This document shows, one piece after another, positions 39,206-53,600 of a DNA stretch of 64,000 nt. The stretch comes from Polydactylus sextarius. Lineage: Eukaryota > Chordata > Actinopteri > Polynemidae. Every line of letters begins with the position of its first letter. Positions within the stretch are counted from its first letter, which is position 1. The translations under genes and the position numbers were made by a program. Where the stretch lies: NCBI GenBank assembly GCA_016801845.1, contig CM028907.1:16832598-16896597 (forward strand). Reading direction: 5' to 3'. The notes below the pieces were generated by a model. The model worked only from the letters and a program-made list of their open reading frames with translations. It searched no databases and was not told where the DNA came from.

Positions 39206-41429
39206 ACCCCCCCTTATGTTGTCCAATAAGAGGGCTCTCTACAGGAGAATGGCAGCGTCACAAGGATTCACACACCTCCCACTTGGCACTCGGCCCAACC
39301 TCCCTCCCCTCTCTCTCTCTCTCTCGTTCTGTCCCTCTACTCTCTTTTGCTTTCTCCTCCCATCCCATCCTTGTGTTCTCCTCCTCCTTTCTGCTCCCCT
39401 CCCTCCCTCCTCTCTCCTCCCCTCTCCCATCTCCCCCCCTCCATCTATACAGGGTGGCTACTGGCACGGAGCCCACAGCCTCAGTGGAAACTTTACACAC
39501 AGGAAAGAGCCTTGCGTATGTGTGTTTGTTTGTGTGTTTAAAAACTGCATCCTACTTTAAAAAAAAAAAAAAAAAAAAGAGAGAAAGAGAGACGAAACAG
39601 ACAAAATATTCGACACAGATCCGCAAAGTCACATATGAAATATCCAAGATTCAAACTTCATTTGTTTAACTAACATGCACTTTCGTGACATGCAGTAAAA
39701 TATGCAGCAGACAGAGAAACATGCAGATGGACAGATAGGAGTTTTTTTTTTTTCTTCTTGATTTTTCCTCACTTAAAAAAAGAGGACATTACATAATTCT
39801 CCAAACACTTCCTCTCTAAGCTGAGAGTACGCTGGCGTTTTATCAGGCACACACGCGCGCACACGAGCACACACACGCACACACACACTTGACATATCCA
39901 AGCAGACAGGCAGCCTGTTCGGGCTGTCTGCATCACAGTCGCTATGACAACGGCGGGAGAACAATCCACAAAAACAGCCACTTGGGAGGAGGGAGAAGGG
40001 AGGGAGGGAGGGAGGGAGGGAGGTGCAGAGGAAGAGAGAAACAGACAGACAGACAAAAGAGGGAGAGAGAGAGAGAGTAAGAGAGAGAAAGGGCTAATGG
40101 TAAGCTCATGTGTACGTGCAGCTGTACCAACTCAGGCTCTTTGCCATTTCTTCACCAGACTCTAACTCTGTTTCCTTTACCTGCTGCTCTTCAGGAAAGA
40201 AAAAAAAAGTCTCACAAACAAGGGTCGGATTTCATTTTCCAGAACATCCGTAGCTCTTCTATGACTTTGTCTTAGTGAAAGTAACAGATAAACACAGTCA
40301 TATACCCAAAGAGAGAGAAAAAACACACAGATATCACAAAATCACAATGCTGCCAATGTCACTGCTTTGTGTCGCAACTGATTCTTACACCAGAGGCTGC
40401 AGGATTAGGTCACAGTCTGTGCTATTTTTCTACAGCACAAACCTCCACTGGATCGTTTTGATGATCGGTCATTCAAGTCTGATAAACAGTGTAGATTATG
40501 CGGCAGAATAAAAAGGCTAAAAGGCTGGAGACTGTGACTGTCCTGACCACCTGGGGACCAGAGCAGTCACAACCCACCCAGACACGTTTTTTAAATGTTC
40601 ATGTCGTCACTGGGGCCTATTCTGGCTGGCATTTAGGCTTAAGAGATAAGACTGATTTATCTATGTCAGAGTGTCACAACACATTATCTCCATCACAGGG
40701 TAAAGTGCTACAGTGTCATTTACTGTGTGTGCACTGTGACCTCACAGACTTTTCTTCTCTTCTGGCTAAATCCTTTCCCCCTCGGGTAGTTGCTCAGCAA
40801 ACTGCCCTCACTGTTTCTCCACGTCATAAAGTGAGTGTAAACACTGTTGCATCACACAGGTAATCTAGTTTTGCAACAATGCTGCCACAAAACAATGAGT
40901 AAAAGCCAACACAGGTCTACCTACAAATCAACTGCAGTAACACCAACAGCTGGGATGTATAATTCAAGGCAAACTGTTCAAACTGAAACCTGATCATGAT
41001 GCAAGCAAAAGGAACAAGATGCGTAACAGTATGTGTAAGTTTATAATGCAAGTCAATTAGTGTTTATACAGCTGCTTTCAAAACTTCAGCTTTACAGAGA
41101 ATAAAAGGTTAACGGAACAGAATAAAAGCAGCATTAAAACTGGAGAGTACACAAAAACTGAGACACAAAAACAGCACTTTGAAAAAAAAGACTGTGACTT
41201 AAAACAGCCATTAAAGTTTGCTGACCTGACTCCAGGTCAGTCTCCAGGGGCAGACTGTTCCTGGACCCAGGAGAACAAACGCACAGGCCCCTTGTGTTTT
41301 CAGCTCTGAGTGAGGTACAACTCGTAGGCCTGAGGGGTCTAATACAGGTGTGAAGCATTAATAGTTCAGTAAACAGTGAACTGGAGTAAAATCATTCAAG
41401 TCCATAAAGATGATGAGCGAGCAGCTGCG

Positions 41430-41530
41430 AGGCTCCACTAAGGTACAGCAGTGCTGCAGAGAGCACAGCGACAATGCTAGCATGCTAATGTTTCATACAC
41501 ATGTTCACTATTTTCAGCATCATTAGATTA
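41430..41530 (+). mobile_element. Possible teleost dispersed repeat fragment
   Basis: CAATGCTAGCATGCTAATGT followed by ACACATGTTCACTATTTTCA resembles the AATGCTAACATGCTAATG / CATGTTCACCATCTT wording of a common fish repeat. Ends are unclear. Confidence 0.35.
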
Positions 41531-43639
41531 GTGTCAAACCATAAACCAAATGTGGATCAAAGTTTGTCCCAATCTAACTAGTTTATGCTGAAAGAATTCA
41601 CTGTATAAATGAAGACACTGACGTGAACACCACAGACTGGTGATAGCAGTATTTCTTGATTCTGCTCAAGTAAACAAAGAGTGAAAAACCAGTCTGAATA
41701 GCTGATAGTCACTGAACTAAACAGATGGTTGACTTGTCAACAGGCCAGGCTATTGGTGTTTCCAAATTCGGCTTCATTTCAGTCTGAATTTCGTCCCTAA
41801 CCTTTCTCCTAATTCAATCCTGAATGTGATAAAAACATCAGTAGAAGGAAGAAGAACCAACACAACCAGAACAACTTCAGCATCAGGCTAATCACTGGGT
41901 AGTTGAGCAGAAGTTCATATTCTGATGTATTTGAGAACCAAGTTATTACCATTAGTCACTTTTAGTGGCTCAGAACAGGAAGCAAGTTCTTCTCTTCATC
42001 AGGTTTTCTCTACATGGTAACTTTTGAAAACTGCTTTACATTCGTGACTCTTTCTATTTACCATGTCTGAAACCACAGCGAGTATTTAGTCTGGACTGTC
42101 TGGGTGGGTGTTGAAGACTCCTGTCATCTAAGTTACTGGGTCAGTTCGCAGAGCACAACTTCAGACGTTTCATGTTGGAGAATACCCCTCTCTGTCTGTA
42201 TCTGGAGCTCATGTTTGCAGAGACCATGTTGTTGTTTTTTTCCAAAGCCGTTTGCTTAGCACACAGGTGTAATGAACTGGAAAAGTAATGGAGTGGAAAA
42301 TATACTGTTAATATTCTAAAATATTCAGCGTACGTGTATAACAAGGATTAGGACTTTTCTGTCTCTCCAGGGACCTCCGTCGGCTGACAGTTAGGATCCT
42401 CGAGGGGCTCTCTTTGTTGTGTTTTGTGCAGCAATCATTAAGTATCCATTAAAAAACTCAATGGCTCCTGAACTGTCAACGAGCCAAAAATACAACAAGA
42501 ATCCCAGACTTGCTGTTTTCACAAAGATGAGACTTGGATTACAAAGCTTGAAGAGCACAGAACGGCGGCTCTTCCGTGTCTGCGATGAAGGTGCAGGTCT
42601 TTTTAAAAAATGGTTACATCTTATAGGACACTATCGCTGGAGAGTTTACGCTGAGCTTTGAAGGCCAATAAACTCCACAAAACAAGCTTGACAGAAATTC
42701 ATACCCTGCGTGACCCAAATCTGCTCAAAATCTTCAGGGAAATGTAGTTTTTTCTCAGCTATTTTTACCGCTCTGTGCTCATCCTGTGACTTCCAGTGCT
42801 TTTGCGTGATAAACTGACGCGAACAGTTTGTGACAGCTGAGGGCGGGGTAAACATCTGCCGATCTTGTTTCTTTCTGGTGGAGTCCACAGTCTCTGCTAC
42901 AGGAGACTGAAAGGCGGAGAGAGGCAGGGGAGGAGAAAGAGGGTTAAAGGGATCAGGGGGGTTGAGAAGATGGTGGGATATGCCAATGTTGACAAGCACA
43001 GAGAGAGTGAGCGAGCTGAGGCTCTAACTGGAAGAGGAAATAACTGGAAGTTGTGTTAAGTCTTGGCAACAGAAAGACAGAGAGACAGGTTAATAAAAGG
43101 ACAAAGTCAAACATACCAATTACTAACACGCTTCACTTACTGTTAAACATTCCCAGATACTTATCATATTATCTGCGTTTAATACTTCATATCATAGTCA
43201 TATTTAGTGTTATTAAAACACACAATAGCATCTTCAGCACCACAATGGAGCATTGTCACTTGTCATTTATAGGAATGCAGCGAGGCTATGCAGTCTGTTT
43301 ACATAGCATCTGTTTTTTTTTTTTCTTTTTTTTTTTCCACTTGTGCGAACCCTCTGACACGTGACTCCTGAAAGGAAAAGTTCAAAGTCTAAAAATGTTT
43401 ATTCACTTTCTTTCCCCAAGAGTTACATAGAAAGATTAATATCATTCCTGCAACTGATCCTGAAAATATAAAATATATGACCACATTCAGCAGCTGTTTG
43501 CTCGACTTTCTTTCTTTATTTTATTTATATATTTTTTTTACAAAACATGGAAACAAAGGTAACAGAATAAGATTTAGTTTTTTACACTGTGCAAACACAC
43601 AAGACGCGATCGGCTATGAGAGATTCAGAGGTGTTTTCC

Positions 43640-43780
43640 ACTTTGGAAAGAGCCCGAGACGTGGCCTCTGGTGTTTATGCTACGCTATGCTAACAGGCCT
43701 GCTGACTGTAGCTTCACATTCACGACAGACATGCGAGCGGCCTCGACCTTCTCGTCGATACTTCTGGCAGACGCGCTCCG
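43640..43780 (+). mobile_element. Teleost dispersed repeat fragment, forward copy
   Basis: CTTTGGAAAGAGCCCGAGAC, then TTTATGCTACGCTATGCTAA and TGACTGTAGCTTCACATTCA match, with divergence, the forward strand of the same family as the fragment at 15300-15390. The open frame crossing it is not a gene. Confidence 0.5.
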
Positions 43781-44181
43781 ATGTGTTTTGGAACGCCGTG
43801 CATATATTTCCAAATGCTTCTGTTAATTTTGGGACATTGTTTTTTTCCATTGCCCCGTCTAAGGATAATGAGCCGCTGACAGCAAACAAAAGGGCGCTTT
43901 ATTTTCCAAGTAGCTTTATAGACCACAGCTGGTTTGTGTGTAACATGAAAGGATCGTGTTTAACAGCATAGGTCTTAATACTCTTGGTACAAAGATAACT
44001 CTTCTATTGTATATTGTATTTGTACACTGTCTTAAAAGTGCTCAACATATACATGTTTAAGAATAATAGGGTAATTATCTCTAAATTTGACAGAAAAATG
44101 CTAAAATAAACAGTTTCCAATAACTTTTGCTGACAGGCTATAAAGCTGGAATTAATAAAGTCTAATTAATATCCAGCCATG

Positions 44182-44183
<2 letters not shown>

Positions 44184-44228
<45 letters not shown>
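44184..44228. repeat. (GA)n microsatellite
   Basis: Perfect GA array of about 45 bp. Confidence 0.95.
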
Positions 44229-44229
<1 letters not shown>

Positions 44230-46198
44230 CAGAAAGTGAGTGCGGTTTTGAAAAGAGCAGCTGGCATGTTTCCTTGGTTGTGATCATTGTTGCTGCTATT
44301 TTAGGAACCATTCAGGAAGTGATCTACAGAAAAGGGCACTGATGGAGTATTCAGCTCCGTTCATCACTCACCAAAACAAGTGCAAGTGAACATAAGACGG
44401 AGAAGTAAAGACAGCAGAGTGAGCCGCGGGGACGTGGTGCATCTATATGGATATTGTGTGTCTCTTTGTTCAGGACACAATGTTTACACTGTTGCAGTTG
44501 TGTGACGCTTAAAACTGCAAGAATCGAATTCTTTAAGATTACATTTGATTAATCCCGCAGCACACCTTTTCATATTATGTAGTGAAAAACCTCATGCTAT
44601 GCTAGCTCTGTGTCCTCCTGCGCTATGATTGGATGCTGATTCTGTGGCAACTTAAGGGTTGTTTTGTTTTTTTGGACTCAGATTGGAGAATTTATCCTGG
44701 GACAGGTGAATCATTTGTTCAAGCTCCAATTCCTACGTGGATAATTATAAATTTAGTCAAACTACTGTTTACAAGGGTTTGAAAGCAGCAGTTCCGTAAT
44801 CACCACAAATGAATTAATTTAGGCCCTAATGTGAAGAACAATAAATCAACCGTTGCTGACACCGTGGCCGCCCTTTTGTTTCGGCCTGATCTGTTGGCGT
44901 CTTTGTATTTCCAGGCAACAAAACAGTCGTCAGAAAAATCGCTGTCATACTTTGTAGGTCCACCGCTGCACTTCCATTGGACTTCCTTCCCGCAATCACC
45001 TGGTATAAATCAGTTATCAGACAGTAGCATAGCATCAATGTTGCTAACTGTCTGACCACACAGTTAATATCCTCCCTCATGCTGTCCTGCTCTGGCCCAC
45101 TGAGTCCTCGCTCCATCTTTTCCTCCCTATTGCCCTCTGCAGTATTATCAGATAATGTGTTTTTTTCCTTCCCCCCCTCCTGCACTGCAGCCACTGTGGC
45201 ACAATTACCCCGGCTGCTGCACTAATGGCTATTGATGCAGCTGAGGGCCCCACACACACACTTGCACACGCAAACATTCATAAAAAATTCATGACACTGG
45301 CTCAATAGGAAGGTGCGGGGGGTCTGGCTAGCCTTGGAAAGAACAACAAATGTCATTTAACAAAGGAGGAGAGGAGGCAGATGATACAAGTCTTGACATT
45401 ATCAAGCAATACAATACTCGCACATATGAAAACACATAGATCTGTGTGTACTAATTGTGTGAGGAACAATCAAGCAAAGCCCAGACGGGCCCGTTAGCTG
45501 GAAATAAGCAGATATCCATGTCTATGTACAATATTTGTGCTTGCATATGTGCAGTTATACAGCAACAGCCTGCGTGTCTGTGTCTCTGTGTAGCACGAGG
45601 CTGTGTGGTAGGTAATTCCCTCTTAGCGCGGGATTTCTCCCTGCCACCGACCTGCACTGAGAGAGCTTTAGAGCACTAAGCCTGCTAGCTGAGACTGAAC
45701 CAGGGATCACAGCAGACAAGGAGCAAAGAGATGGAGGAAGGGACAGAGAGAGAGAGAGAAGCACGACGCGGTCGGGATCATTGAAAGGAAAGAAGGGGGG
45801 GGAGATTACAGGGAGGGAAAGATAAAGGTCAAATGGAGGTAGGGAATGAAAGGGTGAGGAGAGGGAAGAGAAAGGAAAAAAGAAGGAATGGGAGGATGGG
45901 CAGAGAATATGATTTTTTTCCAAGAGGGGGTTAACTGATCCTGACTGACCCAGAAAAAGGAAGGTCACTTGGTGGTTGGTTGGCACCAACAGGAAGCTGA
46001 ACATTTAAACCTGGTGGTCAAAGAGCAATATCAGTATTCGCCGTTGTTTAACTGTGACAGGATTAACAACAGGAGACGAGGCGTCACGCGGACATGAAGT
46101 GTTTTCTTAACTCGTAGTTCTTTCGGTGCTTATTCAGGGCAGAGTAACAGATCATAACAGACTCAATTGAACCACAACACAATCGTCACTGTAACCGG

Positions 46199-46585
46199 TG
46201 GTGGAGAGAAACTCAACTACTGTGCTTTAGTACGGTTAGTACGGTTTGAGGTATTTCTATTTTCTGCTGCTTTATACTTGTAGTGCACCAGATTAGATTT
46301 ATTTTACAGCTACATCTACAAGTGAGTTAAAATTTTAAATATAACAGATGTTTTTAGCAACTCCACCAAACACAGACTTATTCACAAAGTAACTCAAATA
46401 GCTGCAGTTGGAATAGGGAAAATCATACGTGTCATAAAAGTCAAAGATTAGAGGAAACTGAAAAATAAAAGTAGAAGAAAAACTAATACATTTGAGCAGT
46501 GATCACCTCATGACTTTTCAGATTCACATCAGTGACCCTTTTACTTGGTAAAAAAATCTGAGTGCTTCTTCCACAACTGTCTGCA
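46199..46585 (-). mobile_element. Non-autonomous teleost repeat, reverse copy
   Basis: Its right end, read in reverse, gives GTGGAAGAAGCACTCAGAT then AAGTAAAAGGGT. Its left end reads TGAGGTATTTCTATTTTCTG then CTTTATACTTGTAGTGCACC. Both fit a widespread fish element rich in 'AAGTAAAAGT' and 'TACTTGAGTA' words. An opposite-orientation relative lies at 47223-47683. Confidence 0.5.
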
Positions 46586-47222
46586 ACTTAACAGTGAGGA
46601 AGGCACCAAAAGTTGGATGCATTTGAGCAGAGAAAAGAGAGACAGAGAGACATATCAGTGCAACTGATAGAGAGCAAGTAGAAGATGAGGAGCATAGAGA
46701 GGATAAAAGATAAAATACCCAAAACTTGCAAAACTTGGTTAAAAAAAAAAAAAAAAAAAGATCAAAACCAGGACCTTGTCCAGAAGGTCAGCGCTGAACA
46801 TTTAAGAAGAAAAACTTACAAACAAGGACGCTTTTCTCACTGATGTTCACTATTAAATCCTCAAACAGACCACCTCCTTAAAAATCTTATCAATTGTAAA
46901 TGTGAGTTTTCAAAGAGAGAAGAGTCTGATGACGGCTACTAGCCTGACCAGAGGAGGCGAAGCGGAGAAACTGCGGAGACTCATCGCTGGTTTAGTCTCT
47001 CGGTCTCACGCTGGATGATGATGTGAGAGGAGTTGAACCTTGAGCAAACACTGCAAACATTTTTACATATACAAACGCATATATATAGTTCACATCCTCT
47101 GTAGCAACACACGCTCATTTTAAGCAACTTTATTCAGCATCCTGTTTCTATATTACAGTGTGCATATATGATATATATGTATGTGCACATGCTACATACA
47201 CCTCTCTGTCCCATCTCTGGTA

Positions 47223-47683
47223 AGATCAGTACTTCAAGTAGTATTCAGATAATATCCTGTAAAAATACTCCATTACAAGTTAAAGTCCAGCATAAAAAAA
47301 CCACTACTTCAATAGAAATAGATGAGTATTAGCAGCCAAATACAGATTTAGTCCCTCTGATCAATAAATTATCATGTGCGAAAACATTAGATTCAGACAT
47401 TTACTAATTTACTTACTGGGTAAGAAGTTAAAAAGGGAGAAAAAAAATGTTTAGTGGAGCTGTTAACAACTAAAAGGCTAAAAATCTGTAATCTGTAAGG
47501 TTGAAAAGTACTGGTTTCATTTTTAACATCCGTATTTTAAGAGCGTGTTATGTCGTAAATTGTGTAAAATCTTCACTATAAAAGAAGCTGTTGGATTAAT
47601 GTAGTGAAGTGGAAGTACACAAGTATCAACAGACAATAAGTATTGTAAAATTGTACTTGAGTAAATGTGCTCAGGCAAAAATG
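47223..47683 (+). mobile_element. Non-autonomous teleost repeat, forward copy
   Basis: Begins AGTATTCAGATAATATCCTG followed by AATACTCCATTACAAGT and AAAGTCC, and ends ATTGTACTTGAGTAAATGTG. These words fit the same fish element as 46199-46585, here in forward orientation. It is about 460 bp, diverged and non-coding. Confidence 0.55.
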
Positions 47684-50600
47684 TCCTCATTTGACCCCGA
47701 GCCAGAGCCAAAACCCTGTGATATACAACAAGGCCAAAATATTTCAAAAAGAAAACAGAAATTGGTAAAAAAAAAAAAGTCTGGAGTTCTGACAATATTC
47801 ACTCTGCTCTCACATTTATAAAACACACACACAGAGTTGCGGTCGTATCACAGCGGACCCAGGTATCTCTGATAACAACCTCATTCATATTTTAGGCTTT
47901 GTGTGTGTGTGAGTACACAGAGGTGTGGTTAAAGGAACAAAGATGAGTTCCCTCCATTCTACTATCAATAATGTAAAATCTAAACTGCCGTTCAGATGCT
48001 TCTTTAAGGCCGAGCTGTTGTACTGTGTGCATCACAGCGAGCTCGCAGCCTTCTAACTAAACCCAAACAGGAAAAAAAAAGCACCGGCACACCGAGATAA
48101 GACAATCACACTGAAGATACAGGAGACCTTCCACTGGCTGTCTGTTTACTTAAGAACGTGAATCTGTCAGTGTAGCGGTGGCTTTGTGTTGTAGCTACTG
48201 GTCGTCATTTCAAACTTGCTCCTCTAAAGCTGCACTGATGAATCTGCCGGGTCAATATTATCTTTTATTGTCTTCATATTATCGGGCAAGATGTGATTTT
48301 TTTTTTTCCTCCACTGTTTTTCCTTGAAAAAGAAAAACAATTAAATTAATATTTGCAAATCATTTTTTCCACCTGTCGACTGATCATTTGCTCAGCAGAT
48401 TGTTTCTACTCTAATCATAAATGTGGTTAATTACATGTGATTACAGCTTTCTGGTATAATATCAGCAGATGGCCTCGATAAGTCTTGACTTTTTAAAAAG
48501 TACAGGAGAACCGTTCGCCATTACCGTCAATTACAGCGAGTAAAATCATTGTAATTTAACTGAATGAGCCACTCAAACATTAACATGCTTAGGAAAATAC
48601 AACATCGTCCTCCGAGACTGGGAATGATTGCTCATGTAATGCATTAATACACATTAAGATGAAGTGATACTGTTGAGACGAGTCTGGAAAAACCTGAACG
48701 TGGGGACGCGAGTCTGTCACAGACGCATTTCCCTACACAGCTATGAGCAAAGAGGAGGGTTGGCCAAGGAGTGAGTCAGTACGACAACGTGTGTTTGAAG
48801 GCAATTTGTCACCTCGCATTCCCGTACATCCATCCTGTCTCACTTTACTATAAACTGATGCAAAACTGCCCTTTAAAAAAAGAGAAGGAAAAAGTTGAGC
48901 AAGAGGAGTTGCTTTGTGCACAGAGCAGATAAGTGGCTGTACCGAGCAGCTGCAGTATGTGTGTTGGTGTGTGTGTAATTGTGTAATCGTGACACAGAGG
49001 GAAACACTGATTCGAACAAAGCAGAGTATTACTGGATGGAAGTTTTAACAATCACTGTCAGTATCAGCAGGTAAATGTGCTGCAAAGTTGTCAAGTGGTG
49101 AGATGATTGAAATAGAAGTTGGGGGGGGACATGAAACTAGTAGATGAAGCCTTTAGCCACACGCTGTTCTAAGTACAAGCTTCTTAACAAGTTGAGTGAA
49201 CATGTAAGTGTCACAACAACCCAAAAAAAAAATTCTTCACATTAACTTTAAGTAAATAACTGAAACTTTCTGAAGGGTACAGGAGTTTGTCGTTGCTTCA
49301 ACATGGTTCCCACTTTTTCAAGGGTCTATGCTGAAAGTGTGTGTGTGTGTGTGTGTGTGTTCCTGTAGAACATGTGAACAAGCGTGGGTGGAAGGGAATG
49401 TGGTCACAGCCTCCCCAAATCAAAAACATCCACAGGACAAGAGTAAGAGGAAGTTAAAAAAAAAAAAAGTGACATAAATTTGTGCATGGGCAAGAAGGAG
49501 GGAAATAGTTTAAAAGATATAGATGATTTAAAAATAAAAATACAATAAAAAAAAAACAGAGGGAGTCAGCAAAATCCATTGAGTCAAAAGCAGCATGTCG
49601 GTGATGTCATGAGTGTTTGTTGACGTCACGCTCAGCATGAGTGCGTGTACATACTGGTGAGCGTGAGCCCCATGCCAGCTCAGAGGTTTAAATATAGAGC
49701 ATGGGCAGCAGTCCCAGCTGACATTAACAATGCTATAGCCGCTAAGACCCATCTACACTACATTAGCGCTGTGTGCTAACGTTGAAACCAGAGACGTGGT
49801 GAACACAGGGAGGGATGGAGGGAGGGAGGAAGGGAAGGGGAGGAAGGGAGGGAAGAGGGAAGGCCTCGGATTCATGAAAACTCAGCCGCCCACACTCTGG
49901 CCTCTGCTGCCAAGAGTTGAGCAGGACAACAGTGTATGTGTGGAAACGTGTGTGTGTGCGTGCGTGTGTGTGTGTGTGTGGTGTGTGTGAGAGAGAGACA
50001 TTCCTCGGCGAGATGGATGCCAAGGAGAGAGCAGAGCTGAAGACAGACTGTCCTGAGCTACCGTGTTTTAGTGGAACTAACAAGCCCCCTCACTGTGCAC
50101 CTCGGCCTCACAGCTGTAAACTTGTTAGTGATTAGGTAATCAGATCTGACTGGATGTTCGGTCACAAAAAAAAAAAAAAAAAAAAAAGGAAGAAAAAGTA
50201 CGGGGGTCACGACTCTGCTTTTAAGCAACATCATGGCGTGTCTCTTCGGAAGACACGTGCCTGCAGTTGAAAGGTCGCAGCTTTGATCCGATGTGTTTCC
50301 ATCAGGATCTCGGTGAGGAAACCTACCTCTCTCTCTCACACACACACTGTGAAACATGACAGACATGTTTCATTGTTTGTGCCCGTTGATAACTAGCCAA
50401 AAGCAGACAATGTGAAGATACAGAGAGCAGCTACAGCTGTGTGACAGGAAAAGAAAGAACCCTCTTCTCAGCAGAAGTACAGTAGGCTCATTTCTCCACC
50501 AACAGTGGCCTCAACAGGCTGGCATGCAACACAGCCAGAGGACGTGTGGTGTTTTGTGACGCGACCACGCTGTTGTGGCTACAGTCGTGGTTTCTCCACC

Positions 50601-53600
50601 TACATGTGTAATGAACAAGCTCACACCTGCACCCCATGGGCTGGCTGTCAGATGTTGCTCTGAAAAGATGAACGCCCTAACGATGTAAACACAGACCATC
50701 ATCACCAAATGACCTCTACAATGTACAGACATCACAGACTGATTATAACGTTATACTATAACTGAAGGATGATTTTTCTGATGATGCATAACAGGCACAA
50801 TGTCCATCTTGTACAGAGAATCAATGATAAAACATGACTGATTGCTGTTTATCGCTACATAAATAACCTTTTTTACTCCGGTGTTCTGTTTTGCAAAAAT
50901 AAAGCAGAGAACAATTCAGAGACACATAAGAAACAGCCAATGAAACCTAAAAATAGCTTCGAGAACAATCACAGGCATCCCAAGAAGGGTTAAAGTTAGA
51001 TTAAACGATACCCGACTGATCTTCAACATGCTTCATCTTGTCTTCACTATCAACAACCGCCACTGGTGTTGGACACTTGTAGGAGAAGAAAAGACGAGAA
51101 GCCTTAGTTGACCAACCAATCGCAGTGCTCGTGCTTTTTGAGTGGCGTCACATTTTCAGATCACGCATGGCCCGTGGTAGCTACGTCCCTCGGCTTCGTT
51201 GCTAAGCAGTAAACTGTGTAACAAACGACTACAAATCAGCTTCACACTCTGGAGCTCAGGTTTCTCCTCTCTGCGTCCATCTCGTCACGTAGGATCTGCG
51301 TGATGCAAATTTTAGCATTTACCCGCATCCACGAGTCCGCTGCACAGCCCTTTGCTGTGTGTGCGCGTGTGTGTTTGTGTGTGTCAACAAGCTGTTGCAG
51401 ATAACATTTTCTATTGATCAAATAATCAATGAATCTACTGATCACTGGAGCTGTCGTCCTACTAGGGGAATTAATAACTGTGGAGCAAATAAATAAATGT
51501 AAGTTGAGTGAATGTAAAGTTTGTTTTGTTGTCCAGAACTAAGAACCACTTAACAAGTAGGAGGTTTCTGTGTGTGTGTGTGTGTCAGTGTGTGCTAACA
51601 ACACACCTTCAGTATACATCAGTGAACTATAATTACTGGCCACTATAATGTGCCTGTATGTTGGACACTGCCTCTTTGCTTCTAAACCATTATATCATCT
51701 GTCTCAGCCATTACTACAGCACACAGCATTTGGTGGATGATTTACTCATTCAGTTTATAAACTGTGCAGAGATTTGAGTTTTTTTTTTTCCCCTCCTCTT
51801 TTATAGGAACGAACCCTTAACTATCCCAGCATTAGTGCAACATGATACCTGTCTGGAGACAGAAAAGCAGAAAGACAGTGAGCGAGAAAAACCCTTCCAT
51901 TATCAGACAATTACAAGTTTGAAAGTGTCCATCGTCTGGAAGTCTGTATTAGAAGACCTTCAACGATGTGCGTTTAAAGCCCCATTTTCTGACCCAGAGA
52001 AAGTTTTAATGTGATCATTTGACAGATGCACAGAAAAATAAATTCTTAGAACTCAGAGGTGTGTAATTCCTCTGGGAATAACAAGTCCCAGGTCCTCTTT
52101 ACCCCATGCCTTCTCCTACTGATGCTCTGCAGACCCCTTACTGTATTCTGTCAAATAAGTGGTGGGAAAGACTCCCAGTGTCTTCTCCTTTCTCACTAAT
52201 AGTTAGCCTATAAACACAAACACACACTTTCCATAATTACAGGCTTGCCCGTGCCCCGACGTGGGTGTGTCTGAGAACCATTAGACCAAAGTGCAGTGTG
52301 CTGGGATGCATGTGACAATACAAAATACTCACAGAATATTACACTTACACTTAAACTGTTTAAGCTGTGAAACTGCGAGTCTATTATTTACAATTTACAA
52401 GTGTAACGTGATGCAACTTGTTTGACAATTTCTTGCCACTTAGTTAAACACAATCTTGCTGATTTTGTCACGTGGAAACACACCATTTTCTCTTAGTACA
52501 TTGTGGGCATTTCTCAAAACTTACACTTACTATACTGACAGCTACAGCACACACATTTCACAGCTAAGGATTCATTTCTTGTCATTTAGCCTCATATTTG
52601 CAACGTTTTCAGCAACCAACAGCATCTCAATGTGAGCAGATTTGCTGTTGTGCTCCTACTATAGTTGCAGGTGAAACTGTACACACTGTACATTCAACAG
52701 CAATCTGTAACAAACCGCCCACAGATTAGGGGCCTCTGGGTATTTGTGTGTGCATGCGTGCATGCGACATATGCAGTCACATCAACAGCATACATGACTT
52801 TCCTCGAATGCCTGCCTCTGTAGTGACTACATACAGCCATCTAGCTGCAGCTCTTCTGAGGAAAAAAAAAAAGAAATGGGGAGAGGCATGGCAGATTTTT
52901 CACTCACTTCCTTTCACCTCCTTTACAATTCATGCCTAAACAATGCAACTTTTAAAAAAAGGTAGCAGCACCCAAATCTGTGGAATTTAGCTATAGATTG
53001 CTGTGTTTGCATACAGCGTGTCACCGCCACTGTCAGCGACAGCGAGCGCAGCAGAGAGAGGGATAGAGCAGAGGGATGCCACTGTGTCTTTAAGCAGTAA
53101 TCCCTCCATTCTCGGAGCATTTGTTGCCGGCCATGGGCGGTTCGATTTAATGTCCACAAGGGCCGCTGGGAGGTCCTGCACAGTTAAAATCACTGCTGCT
53201 CTCTCAAGCTGTAGCTGGTCAGGCTTGTGTGGCTCTTAAATAAATGGCTGAGGCTGCCTCCGAAATTAAAGACGTTCTGATTTTGCATTTCAAAAGGGGA
53301 GGAACTTGGCTCGTTGCAGCAACAAAAGGGGATAACAATGTTGACATTCCCGACGTGTAAAGGAAACCGATCCTTGCCCACAGGAGATGTGTTGTGAACG
53401 GGGGGGGGGGCGCTGCCGATTTGCCGGTGTCTGTCTCCATCTTGTTCTTGTGAGCAACAATAACAATCGAGCATCAAGATATTTTCAATGAAAATGAAAA
53501 AAAAATCTGATCATTTAATCTGCAAAGATGCTCATCACTGAAATAAAAGATTGCAAACAGAGATCCACACAGACCAGCCTTCAGAAACTCAATAATCCTC

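Noticed and set aside
40498..40863. 121-codon plus-strand frame in intron 1
   Set aside because: No recognisable domain, no splice or promoter context; compatible with chance.
43477..43971. 164-codon plus-strand frame
   Set aside because: Its centre is a recognisable non-coding teleost dispersed repeat, and the remainder is AT-rich DNA.
44826..45194. 122-codon minus-strand frame in intron 1, same strand as maml3
   Set aside because: Considered as an alternative exon, but it has no MAML similarity, no convincing flanking splice sites and no known counterpart.
50213..50300. Possible SINE with B-box-like GGTCGCAGCTTTGATCC
   Set aside because: Only one weak box-like word; no A box, tail or target duplication.
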